Shown here: piece by piece, positions 1-10,289 of the stretch
How the letters are laid out: the number at the start of each line of letters is the position of its first letter
Numbering within the stretch: the first letter of the stretch is position 1
Source of the DNA: Lineus longissimus
Lineage: Eukaryota > Nemertea > Pilidiophora > Heteronemertea > Lineidae
Assembly (NCBI RefSeq): GCF_910592395.1
Contig: NC_088312.1
Coordinates: 4,650,001-4,714,000, forward strand
Reading direction: 5' to 3'
Length of the DNA stretch: 64,000 bases
Made by a program: the position numbers and the translations under genes
Notes under the pieces: model-generated
The model's input: the letters and a program-made list of their open reading frames with translations, nothing else
The model's database searches: none
What the model was told of the DNA's origin: nothing

Positions 1-560
1 TTCTCTAGTAGCATACCTATAATGGGGATGGAAGAAAAGCTGAGGAACCGGAGGTGACTGGTGATCACCGCCTAATTTACCCAGAAGATTAACGTCTATG
101 ATGATTACCCTATTATCATGATGACTCACCTATGTACCACAGAAGTGGTGACTGAAGCACTATAGCCTACTTAGCACAGCCCAGGGATCTAAGAAGCCAG
201 AAAACCTAATGTGAAGCCCACCAAGAGTTAATAATCCTACAAAGGTTATTTAGTAATCAGCTAGACATCATTTACACTGAGGAACATAGCTTGTTGGATG
301 CTGTATAAGTTACTGTAAAAGACCATTGTTTGTTGGATGGCAACATCAAAACCAGACAGGAGTAGGCTGCTTAGATCATGGGAGTGGTGTGAGCAAATTC
401 TCTAGTCACAAAAAAGCATTGCAGGGTCAGCTTATGATGATAGAAATATTACCATAACAAGTGATATAATCGTGTGATCCAAATGCAGGATATTGTGGCC
501 AGATGCTAATTTTCTAATCTACTTGTTGCGGTATATGATAAATCACTAACAAGAGTTGTT
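1..560. other. Intergenic sequence, no gene seen
   Basis: AT-leaning non-coding sequence. I see no coding exon, RNA gene or strong repeat. The later part (about 280-450) carries words reminiscent of the tandem repeat that follows, so the repeat may extend here in very decayed form. Confidence 0.4.
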
Positions 561-1400
561 TGGCTAGGTGATGAGTTGTGTTACCATGGTTAACCAAACA
601 AGATTGATTGAACATCAAAAAACATGCGAGAGTTGGGCAGTGATCTCCTGGTCAGTTTTGCTGACCAGGGATGCGGTGGGCTATTGCTTGGTAAGTTTTA
701 CTCATTGGGTTACAAGGTTCCTTGAAAAGTCTCTAATCAGTAGCTGCTCAATCAGTAGTGTTGCCTTGCAAGGTGAACTAGGTCAGATTGGTGGTCAGAC
801 ATAAGCAGCCACCTCAGAGTCGATGTTGGTGTGGGTGGCGGCTTTGTAATTCAAAAGTTTTTTCTTAATAAATCACATTACCAAGCAGCTCGAGCAGCCA
901 TACTACCTGAAGGGTTTAAACAGGCAAAATTGGTTTCAGACATCAGTAGCTGCCTGAGAGTTGGTGTGGGATGTGACCACTTGGTCCGAACAGGCTGACT
1001 GGGGTGTGGGTGTAGTTCAAAAAGGTTTTCCTTAACAAATCACATCACTATCAGCAGCTCCCTCGAGGAACCATGCTGCCTGAAGAGATGATGAGACTGG
1101 ATTGGTGGTCGGACACCAGAAAAAATCTGGGAGTTGGTATGGGATGTGATCGCCTAGTCCTATTTGGCTGACAGGGGATGTGTGTGGGCTATTTTCCCAC
1201 TTAGAAAGTTTTACTAATGGGCATGTCTGACTCCATGATAAATCTCTTATCAGTCCCAAAGCTAGACAGTCAGCAGAGTTGCCAAGAATGGTAAACCAGA
1301 CCAGATTGGTGATCAAACATCAGCAGCAACCTGGGAGTTGGAGTAGCGGGATATGATCTCCATCCAATTTGGGGGCGATTCGGTGATACCTCGCAAACTG
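560..1400. repeat. Diverged tandem repeat, irregular period of about 140-200 bp
   Basis: A phrase close to 'gattggtggtcagacatca' recurs near 602, 789, 929, 1107 and 1303. It is followed by 'gggagttggtgtgggatgtga' variants and flanked by 'aataaatcacat' and 'ccatgctgcctgaag' variants. Spacing is uneven (about 187, 140, 178 and 196 bp) and the copies differ strongly, so this is an old, decayed array. The short open frames inside it follow the repeat and are not taken as genes. Confidence 0.6.
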
Positions 1401-3492
1401 GAGATCCTTGCCAGCTATTCCCCTTGGAATTTTTCCTGTGATTGCGAACCATTTAGTTGTATTAGTTACACATGAAGAAAGCTAAGGTTCGTTCAATCAT
1501 ATGAAAACAAGCACGACTGCAATTGTGCCAATCATTCTTCATAAATAACGTTATTTGAATTGAAAATACTGCGACCCCAACTCATGGCAGGAACATACTG
1601 TGAGTACTCCATCAATTGGCCAGCAGTAATAAATATTGATATTACCACAAATCAAATCCACCGACTTCACCAGGAAATATATTGATTGCACAGCGACAAC
1701 TGAAATTATGAGTCAATTGACTCAGAAGGGCAAATCTGGATGGGAATGGCGTAAAATGGTATTAACAGTCCAATAGGTTTGGATTAGTCTCGACGAGAAT
1801 CATGAGGCTTTCAGATTCCCGTAGCCAGGAAATGATTGCATGATAAAAAACCAGGGTTTGACAGCCCTATAAATTAATATTGTGACGGACGCAAAAGCAG
1901 TGGAGATATTGGTATGAAAGCTTTTTTCTGGAGGTTAAGATTAGCAGGGAATGCAAAGTGGGGGTAATTCTTGCTCCTTAGAAAGCCTTTTGTCTTCCCC
2001 TGCCTCACAACTTTTTTTAAAAGTTAGATCCCGGCTTTTCACTGAATCAAGTAATTTCCTACAGGTAGCGGCTAGTATCAAAGCTCTGAGACAACTTAGT
2101 ACAGTTCTGGCCATATAGGCCTACCCCATCTCTCAGCCTGGTTGTCAGTGATTATGATTATGACACTTTGTTCTGAAACCTTAGCAACTCTACGAGATAT
2201 TCTCTTACCTTAGGCCCTTGTGGGCTATTTCTGAGCGAATTTGTATATCAACACAGACAGCAGGCTATACATATGTGCATATCTGTACTAAATATTCAAA
2301 TTTCTCAAGACTATTGATGGATTTCCTTGTGATATTTTAGGTGAAAAACTAGTCAATGGGGCTATTGTATTACTGTCCGGAACATGTTGGGAAATATCCA
2401 TTCATATTTGCTGACCTGGATCTTTATTGAATCATGACAATACAGGTTGAGACATGCTTATGATGTCCATACCAGGAAGAAGATCAGGGGTAAACATAAC
2501 AGGGAAGACAATTTTAAGATATTCGAAATGAATGCCCCAGCATTGCTAATTTTCCTTTCAGGTGGAAAGGTTAGAGACATGATGTACATGAATGTCTCTG
2601 ATGTTATTAAGAAGATCTGTAAGTGAAAATCAATAGCTGATGGAATGTTTGTGTACATTTTTGGATGCATCTCACAATGTATATACACACTGGAGCTCTA
2701 ATACACATTGGTGATAGAGACAGTTGCCCTACCATTTACTAAGTATCCACTCCTTGCAAAATTTAGATTTCATAAATAAGAAAGAATTACGAAATTCCAC
2801 CGATGGAGCTATGAAAACATGACAATAGCAGTTGGAGTGCGGCCTTCAATTGGTTTTTGCAATCACTCCTCATGATGTTATGGCTCCATCGCAGGTCGAC
2901 AAAAATCACTCATCTGCGGAGCACTTAAAAATCATTACACCCATATCTCCATCAACAGACCAAGGCCAGAGCATGGAATGGCTCATTAAATCGATATTAT
3001 GGCGTGATATTGGCACATTTGCTATCGAGAAAAGAGCTCATGGTTGACAACTTTCACATCAGTCAATCAAGCAGAAGTTCTCAAATCATGGATCAATTTG
3101 ACGTGCAAGAGAAGAAGATTATGGAAAATACATTACCCCAGGGCGGTTGATGGCGACGTATTGCTCCCTGACTTTTGACCATTTTATCAGAATCAGCACC
3201 ACCTGGAGAGCTTTATAATCAGAGCAACAAAGAATATTCAATTGTTCAAGATACACACAGTCGAAAATAGCCTCACAGATTTCATATCACGAAATTCAAT
3301 TTAAACCTCGTCCCCACCCTCTCCTTATCCTCATATTAATGCCTTTCATTGGGCAGTGTGATGATAACTGACAATAACAGAGCAGCATTGGCTACACAGT
3401 GAATAAACCAGGTCTGATCATAATAAAAAAAAAAGAATACAAATGAATGAAAAGACCAAAGGAAATGATGATGACAAGCATCTTGATGATAA

Positions 3493-3511
3493 CCCCCCCC
3501 CCCCCCCCCCC
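3493..3511 (+). repeat. Poly(C) tract, 19 C
   Basis: An uninterrupted run of 19 C on the plus strand. A second run, of 16 C plus 6 C split by one A, lies about 430 bp downstream. Exact length may be affected by sequencing. Confidence 0.9.
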
Positions 3512-3932
3512 TACATAATATTAGCATCCAACACCGAACATTAGAATGTTGCCTGATTAAATAAGAGGCCATGAACTAGCGAGTCGGAGGGACTTCCTAT
3601 AACAACTATACAAGTGCCCATCGAATAATTCAAACACTCACGCTTCTATTAACCTACTCATGAGCGAATCCCCATGGCCACTACATTAGCCTTGGCTCTA
3701 ATGTGGTTCAGTCAGATAGCTTCATTGAATGGATCCAAAAATAGTTTCCAATGTGGTCTCCGATTTTCTTACAGAGTAATAGATTCAATGATCATATTCT
3801 AAAATGTTTTTTGATTTTGGCTTATTCAAGTTCTAAAGCTTTTTCTTGGGTCATTTTTAATTATCCTTATATTCAAAGCTACTGCAAGGTGAATTGCCAG
3901 CCCCATGTCACAACCCGACAGAGCTGTCATAT

Positions 3933-3956
3933 CCCCCCCCCCCCCCCCACCCCCCA
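3933..3956 (+). repeat. Poly(C) tract interrupted by one A
   Basis: A run of 16 C, one A, then 6 C. It is one of four long C or G homopolymers in the window. Confidence 0.9.
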
Positions 3957-4416
3957 GCAATTGAACAAATCAAATTTTAACTTAGAGAAACTTAGAACCA
4001 CCTTAAAGGAATATGATATGTATCATGATAAAAGGTTATAAAGAAACCTTACATTCAAGTTGAAAAATGCAACTTACCGAAGGTTTAAGCTAATCCACGT
4101 GCTCGCCCTATGCTTCAGTTATAATCCACCAGAGCCTGGGTAAACTATGGCTAGGCACTGAGGCAGGAACTGACTGACTATGCACCGTCACCCACTCACA
4201 AGTCAATAATTCAAGGGTCAATACCATATTGTCACTATGATAACTGCTGATGATATAGAGCCCCTCGGAGAACGTGCATGCCGAAGATTTAAGAGCCGCT
4301 ACAGCTGGTCCACGGTGCTGCCACGGTAGGAACATTAAGAAACTGAAGAAGATAGCCCGATAAGCATCACAGTCACTGGATTTCAGCAAAAAACAAAAAA
4401 ATATCTACTTGTCATA

Positions 4417-4586
4417 TACAGTGGAACCTCCCTTAGTGGACACCTCTCTATTATGCAACCTCTCTATTCAGTCCCATATTGGTTGTTTCCATTCAATTTG
4501 ACCTCAGTCTCTAATCAGGACACCTCTCTATTAAGGACAGCACTGGTCAGTCCCAAGGGTGTCCTCAATAGAGAGGTTCTACTGTA
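4417..4586. mobile_element. TACAGT-type inverted-repeat element, copy 1
   Basis: The element opens with TACAGTGGAACCTC and closes with GAGGTTCTACTGTA, a near-perfect terminal inverted repeat. The inside has repeated 'ggacacctctctat' phrases. It is about 170 bp and has no coding capacity, which fits a MITE or foldback element. The same phrases recur in copy 2, 195 bp downstream. Flanking TA-rich sequence would allow a TA-type target site, but the duplication cannot be proven in such a TA-rich context. Confidence 0.7.
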
Positions 4587-4780
4587 CATATGATATATAT
4601 AGTGAGCGTGAGTCTCTCCCAGGACCCCCCTTTAAAGACAAACTTGTTGTGGGAACAGGGAGTCCTGATGTTTATCGACACACACAGGGATTTGAGGCAA
4701 AAAGTGCTAATTATAGGGAAAGAAATTTAATGATTGCCATAACCTGAAAAGAACTTGTCCAGTTGGTTTAGACCTATATA

Positions 4781-4925
4781 TACAGTAGAACCTCCCTCAG
4801 CGGACACCTCTCTATAAGGGACATTTGTTTTGGTCCCAAATTGGTTGTTTCCATTCTATTTGACCTCTGTAATCAGGACACCTCTATTAAGGACAGCGCT
4901 TGTCCTTAAGAGAGGTTCTACCGTA
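4781..4925. mobile_element. TACAGT-type inverted-repeat element, copy 2
   Basis: Begins TACAGTAGAACCTC and ends with an 'agaggttctaccgta' terminus, the inverted complement with one change. It shares the internal phrases 'ggttgtttccattc', 'tttgacctc', 'aatcaggacacctct' and 'attaaggacagc' with copy 1, in the same orientation. About 145 bp, non-coding. Confidence 0.7.
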
Positions 4926-5480
4926 TATCTGGAATCCATCCACTTCATCAAATTGGGAGTTGCCCGAACGCTCTCCAGGCTTTATGAGCCGGCGAAAAGA
5001 AAGAATCACCAAAATCGAATAACTAAAACTACATCAAGTCTATTGGGCAACTCGACATAGATAAGCCTACTTGATGTGGGCCTACAGGTCTTCCGGTGGG
5101 CGCCCATGTGCTCCTAAAACGAAAAAAACGCCATGGCGGCATCCTCCTCTGAAAGAAATCTCGACGCATATACGCAACTCCCGCGAGTTGCCTATTAGGC
5201 CGACTGACCTCGATAAGGCGATGTGAGAACAGGACCACGGAGCAAAGTGTTCTATATTTAGAACAATGCTAAATAAGGAGCGGAACATGTCCTTAGGTTA
5301 AAATCTAGGCATCTAACGTCAGAGCACGAGATTTGAATGGTTTTCATAGTTCTCACCCCCAACAAAATCTGTCTTTTGGCTTCAATAGTTTACCCGTTGG
5401 CCTTTTGAATACACTCGGTGTACCATTTGGTTGCTTTAAATGTAATGACATAATCACTAGTTCTGGATCACCAGGGAACT
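4926..5480. other. Intergenic sequence, no gene seen
   Basis: Short open frames overlap on both strands without family resemblance or splice context. Nothing beyond unassigned sequence can be supported. Confidence 0.35.
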
Positions 5481-5695
5481 AGGCCTATACACGACAACTA
5501 CATCGACTTCAAGAGGCTTTTGACCGCGTATATATGCCACGAAATCCTATGGAATGTCACGCCTATAAACTCTAACATCGGTGAACTCCCTGGTCAGAAT
5601 TACCAGAGCAATCTCTAACAACGCAAGAGGTGCGGAATCCGACAAGGAGGGGTCCTCTCCCCTACACTTTTCAACGTTTCGTACGCGGCAAACGT
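5480..5695 (+). pseudogene. Decayed non-LTR retrotransposon reverse-transcriptase fragment
   Basis: Two pieces of a reverse transcriptase can be read on the plus strand. Near 5500-5535 there is a motif-A-like stretch (IDFKR..., then a canonical-looking continuation only after a one-base frame change). Near 5630-5677 the frame reads GIRQGGVLSPTLFNV, the usual motif B of LINE-type reverse transcriptases. A stop codon and frame changes lie between them, and the distance between motifs is shorter than normal. No endonuclease, catalytic YADD box or 3' tail is seen, so this is a broken fragment. The clade is not assignable. Confidence 0.6.
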
Positions 5696-5990
5696 CGATG
5701 ACGAAGATGATGATATTGATGAAAGTACTCGTGAGCATCGTGCTGACGATGACGATGACGATGACCTTTATAGCGATGACGATAGAAACGAATCTGCTAT
5801 CCCCTATTACAGCGAACAGTACCACAATTACATTAGGTGTAAAAAAAACTATCCGAGTGCATTACATCATGTCAGGAGGCAATAACTTACTTGCATTATT
5901 TCCTCTTGAATATGTTCCTGTATCTGTTGCAATGTTATCGATGACTATCGGACAAAGTATGCGATGATAGGTATATCCGATTTATTAAGA
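5695..5990 (+). other. Open, Asp-rich low-complexity stretch after the RT fragment
   Basis: The frame leaving the reverse-transcriptase fragment stays open over a GATGAC-type low-complexity segment coding mostly Asp. An overlapping 128-codon open frame starting at 5581 in another frame comes from the same simple sequence. I treat neither as a gene. Confidence 0.4.
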
Positions 5991-8371
5991 AAATCAATAT
6001 CTGTTCTGAAACATGCTTTGGAATGTAAAATGAACCTGATGAAGAATCTATTTTTGATCGAAGAAATGAATATCCAACATTGATTAATCGATACCATACT
6101 TTCAAAATATTGCCTTTTCCACTTGCTTGAACGGAAACATGGTCCGATGTAATCCAGGGTTACAGGCTTACAAAACCGGGGAATTTGGATGATTTTTTAC
6201 GTTGCAGGCAAACAGAATCAATATATATATTCATAACATGCCATTATTGTTTCAAATGTTAAAGGAATTGCATCAAGGCCAAATTGGAACTTATGTTTTC
6301 TTTGGGTGATCGATATCACGCAACTGTTCAAACGTCTACTTAAGTTCATGGGTGCTCGTCCCTCGTCGGATCCTTTTTAAGGCTATAGCTGTGCTCCACT
6401 GCTTCCCTGCCTTCCGGCTCTGTTTGCTTATTCTGCAGTGTTTTTCGTTCGCTCATTTTGAAGGGTGGATTCCAGTCCGGATGACCGTATATCCGTCATA
6501 GTTTAATACTCGCTACTATGATGAGCTGCTGTTGTTTTTTCTCTAATGGAAGCATCACCGTCTTATTCGTTTCCCAGCCTACACGATTCATCTGGGATGT
6601 GACATCTTTTGTTATCCCGCTCAGACAATAGACCGTCTTCTTTTACATTGCTATAGCTCGGTGTATTCTTACTTAGATGGAGTTCCCCTTACCATCTCCT
6701 ATGACACTTTGCTCACACACTCAGTGTCATTACTAATTGTTTTCGAACACAAATTTGCTTGTTAGTTAGATAGCCATTTGTATCTAAGAATGATTTCCAA
6801 ATTTGGAACTTGCGACTTTTCATTTATACTGGACAAGTTTTTAATAACCGGTGGACAACATGTACAGCATGTCAATAGTCAGTATAATATGAAGATACAT
6901 TTACTGTGAAAGATTTTTAAAAGGGGCATAGATCAGGCAATGAGTTGCATCATAAGTCTCATCTGTGACCTCCTAGAAAGTGTTTTGAATCATACAACAG
7001 GCTCTCATTGAGTAACCCTAGTTTCATCTATGATCAATAAATGGGAGGTATAATTGTGGGCATGATCGTTCGATGTCATTCAAAATGATTAAATTTGCAC
7101 AAACAACGGATTGTCCGATGATCCTTACTTGTACGCCTTGTTCCAGAGACGAACATGCATCAAAGAATCAGATAACTCGCTATCTGCAACAAGAATTGAT
7201 ACAAAACTATGACATACAATGTTTATAAGCTTTTCAGCCATACGAAATACGCTGACCAGATTCTAAAATTAGATATAATTTGAACTGTGGAGCCAAATAT
7301 CAATTAATAGGCTATTGAAACTCTAGCGAAACACTGAAGTTCCAATTTATTATGTTATTATTAATTTATTATTATTTTGTCCATCCCGAGGCAAAATGAA
7401 CTTGATGTAATCGTGAAAATCTAGCCTTTAACAAGTTCAATAATCTATGACACTTAATTTCAAATTAAAGGTCAAAATAATGATGAAATGGTGTTTTTTT
7501 ATCTCCGAGCCGTTTTCATCTCTAAGAACGCTGCTGTATCTCTATCACTTTGTAGCAACTGCCGACGCTGCTCATCCGTCTTCATCTAGTACATAGGAAC
7601 TTGATACCAAGGAGATGTTGTTAGGAGTAACCTTTACAAGATGCACAATTCACTATTGATTTGATAATCCCAAGCTGAATTTGTTATCCGGTTTCAAACT
7701 AAGCTTTACTAAACAGAGATGAAAAATGAGGCGTACATGTATTTGTGTAGGTGTCGAGCGGAGAAACAAAGCATTAGGATCAGACAACTCGCATCCTGCA
7801 AAATAAAAGGCTTTTGGGGGAAAATGAGTGTTTTTGTTCCATATCCGAGGGAGACGTATAATGTGCCTTGATGACCAGATCAATGAATTTGCCCCTCTGC
7901 CCGCATTATTATCATTACTACTGATATCATTATCATTATTATTATTATTATCTTGAAGAAAACCCCTGAACCCGAACTTTACAAACTCAAAACGACTCGT
8001 TTCCCGTGGCAGTCCATTTTGTCATCATATAGGCCTACTCCAAGGGCCTACTCTTCTCTTCCGAAGGGGGAGCTGAGGGACGAGGGACGAGGCCTCGTAG
8101 GATGTCCCTATATGGAAAGTAGTGTATATATGATAACACGACTGCCATCTATCAATGTCGTGTCGCACCGAAGCATTCAGTTAAATTCCGTGGCACTTTT
8201 CCAGCGAAGGAAGGGGAGAGGGGCGCTTTGAGCGTGGTATTGACCACGGAAAGGCGCGATATACAAGAATACGTGTGACCATTAAATGAGTGTTCTCCTT
8301 AAATTCATAGTCAATGTACGCGTGTCCACACATGAGGAACTATGAATTACATGTATCTTGTTATGGTGCAT
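5990..8371. other. Intergenic sequence downstream of the TIR gene
   Basis: AT-rich and non-coding, with a short ATT simple repeat near 7928-7950. The part next to 8,372 should contain the 3' UTR of the minus-strand TIR gene, but I see no clear polyadenylation signal to set its end. Confidence 0.4.
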
Positions 8372-10246
8372 TTATGCTGGGTTCCACTTGTGACATCCTC
8401 CTTGGATTTCCTGCCAACGTCTTGCGGAAGTTGTATGTTTGGTCTTCTCACAGCCCAGCCCAGCCTTCTCGCGCTGTGAGCAGCACACCCACCTCCCGGC
8501 CATGATGGTCCCTCCCATGTAGTAGGCTCCATGCTTCTTGCAGCCGTCCGATGTGATCTGGTCAAACTGGGCGCCGCATCTGGTGCAAGTTTCGAACCTG
8601 ACCTTTCCCTGAAGCTCACTTATTGCCTGCAGCGCGTCCTCCACTTGACCGTGTAAGTTCCAAACCTCCTCTGTCATCTCCTCATCCCGCTGCTCTTTGA
8701 TGGTAAGCTGGACGACCCGGCGAATCGCTTCAGAGATCCTATTGATGCGGGGAATACCGTCAACCATGACGCCGCAGTCTTGGATGCTCCTCATCTGAAA
8801 GCACAAGCTGTTATTAAACTTATCCTGTGCCCAGGTCGGCAACTGTAAACCCTGTTCAACTTCGATGAAAATTATTGGCTTGTTTCTTCGAATTGCATAC
8901 TGCAACTCAATGTTACAGTTTGCAGACTCCAAATATTTCTGAGTGAGGAACGACAGGATGCACTTTGAGCTTTCAATGCCGTTTGACATAGCGTCGTTTA
9001 TGTTGCCTTGCATATCCCCATAGATATCCATCCAAACAGTCAAAGTGCGCATGTGGAGATCCTGGTAGACATCCCGTACGAACGTTTGGATGTCCCACTG
9101 GTACGATATCATGCAGTCGAACTTGCGTATAATCGGGACACCCAGTGGGTCCAAAACAGGCTCCGGTGGTTTGAAGCTCATTCGCGTAACTTCGTGGTGG
9201 ATATAGTTCATGGGAAGTGTCTCCGTCTTAGCGACGACCAAGTCCTCTGGGCATATCTGAACTTGTTTGGTTTGTGGTTCCAGAGCACGTTTCTTTGGCG
9301 GCCATGATCCACCGACTTGCGTGATCTTTACTTGGGCATCTGCAAGTTGTTTTTGTTTGGCGGCAATTTGTAGCTTCTCCCTTTCTTCCGGAGTGTATTG
9401 AGAGTCCAGCATGTAACCGACAGCGTAGGTGAAGTCTCGTAATGGATTGCTGTCGTAGAAAGCTTTGGTTGCTGACTCCCGATCGAAGAGTGTGTGGTAC
9501 AGTTTCCCAGCAATCGCAAGAGCCAGCCAGCCTGACGGACGAACGTCTTTGGACGTTTTCACTGGGATGATGTTTTTCTTACCCAATCGAGCTCTGTCAT
9601 ACTCTTTCTGACATTTTGGTGAATCCTGGAATCCTGGACTCATCAAAGCAATGAACACTTTGCATTTGTCTATAGCAGATGAGTTGTCAGCCTTTGGGTC
9701 ACCAAGAGTGGCACTACCTCGGACAGATCCCAAAAGCCACTGTACATAACCGCGGTTCAGGTCTTCGTGATAAGATATGAACACGCCGCTACCACCAGTC
9801 AAGTGGTCAGCACCGTTCCCGGACTTCGACACATCTGGCTTGGGTCCCTTGGACGAACTCGGCTGATTCTGAATGACCGAACATATCAATTGGTAGTCCC
9901 TTACGATGTGGTTCTCAACGTATGGCCCGCAGACGGATAGAGCACCCGTTGCTCCGTTCGGACGATAATTTGGTTGCCCTACTATGGTGACCAGAGGTTT
10001 CTTCATGCGCCTTTCCCGGGAGTAGTTAAGCAGCTCCATGCAGCTGACGGACCTCTGGTACTTGACCGACGCCAACGTGATGAAGACATCACACCACTGC
10101 ACGGCCTGCTCTCTGTCTGCTAGCGTGGCGGGGACGTCTTCAGACACCAGCAACACGTCGATGTCCCGTGAGGATAATCCATTGGAAATCTGGTTGGCAA
10201 GATCTTCGTACTGGGAATGGTAACTGAGTAACACTTTCTTTGACAT
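8372..10246 (-). CDS. Triple-TIR protein with C-terminal CHORD-like zinc module
   Basis: 624 residues in one coding exon. Visible modules: TIR-like 1 (about residues 3-125, opens KVLLSYHS), TIR-like 2 (about 154-285, GVFISYHEDL), TIR-like 3 (about 376-480, FDCMISYQWD), a short helical stretch (about 505-550), then a Cys/His module with C554, C557, C569, H572, W586, C588, C589, C599 and H604, spaced like a CHORD domain. Each TIR keeps a Glu in the helix holding the NADase Glu of SARM1 and plant TIRs: E71, E215, E447. TIR domains act in immune signalling or cleave NAD+; which applies here is inferred, not shown. ATG 10,246 is chosen because a TTG-led extension to 10,288 runs across a pyrimidine-rich splice acceptor. 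No other TIR gene is nearby. A signalling adaptor or enzyme is likely. Confidence 0.85.
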   Translation of the reverse strand: MSKKVLLSYHSQYEDLANQISNGLSSRDIDVLLVSEDVPATLADREQAVQWCDVFITLASVKYQRSVSCMELLNYSRERRMKKPLVTIVGQPNYRPNGATGALSVCGPYVENHIVRDYQLICSVIQNQPSSSKGPKPDVSKSGNGADHLTGGSGVFISYHEDLNRGYVQWLLGSVRGSATLGDPKADNSSAIDKCKVFIALMSPGFQDSPKCQKEYDRARLGKKNIIPVKTSKDVRPSGWLALAIAGKLYHTLFDRESATKAFYDSNPLRDFTYAVGYMLDSQYTPEEREKLQIAAKQKQLADAQVKITQVGGSWPPKKRALEPQTKQVQICPEDLVVAKTETLPMNYIHHEVTRMSFKPPEPVLDPLGVPIIRKFDCMISYQWDIQTFVRDVYQDLHMRTLTVWMDIYGDMQGNINDAMSNGIESSKCILSFLTQKYLESANCNIELQYAIRRNKPIIFIEVEQGLQLPTWAQDKFNNSLCFQMRSIQDCGVMVDGIPRINRISEAIRRVVQLTIKEQRDEEMTEEVWNLHGQVEDALQAISELQGKVRFETCTRCGAQFDQITSDGCKKHGAYYMGGTIMAGRWVCCSQREKAGLGCEKTKHTTSARRWQEIQGGCHKWNPA

Positions 10247-10267
10247 TGTTGGTTGCGGAGAAAGATC
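10247..10267 (-). other. 5' UTR end of the TIR gene with splice acceptor
   Basis: On the minus strand a pyrimidine-rich tract ending CTTCAG lies immediately before GATC at 10,267, 21 bases upstream of the ATG. This implies at least one untranslated upstream exon between here and the TEAD 3' end. That exon was not located. Confidence 0.6.
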
Positions 10268-10289
10268 CTGAAGACAGAAGAAAGACAAC

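Larger units (their letters stand above)
1401..4416. other. Intergenic sequence with poly(C) tracts
   Basis: No coding exon could be supported on either strand; the open frames here are under 100 codons and resemble no family I know. The stretch contains two long poly(C) runs, listed separately. It may include unrecognised old transposon pieces. Confidence 0.4.

Noticed and set aside
5581-5967. 128-codon plus-strand open frame
   Set aside because: It overlaps the reverse-transcriptase fragment in a different frame and is rich in Met/Thr runs caused by GATGAC simple sequence.
10247-10288. Fourteen-codon N-terminal extension of the TIR protein
   Set aside because: It begins at TTG and runs through a pyrimidine-rich splice acceptor; the first ATG at 10,246 starts directly before the first TIR strand.
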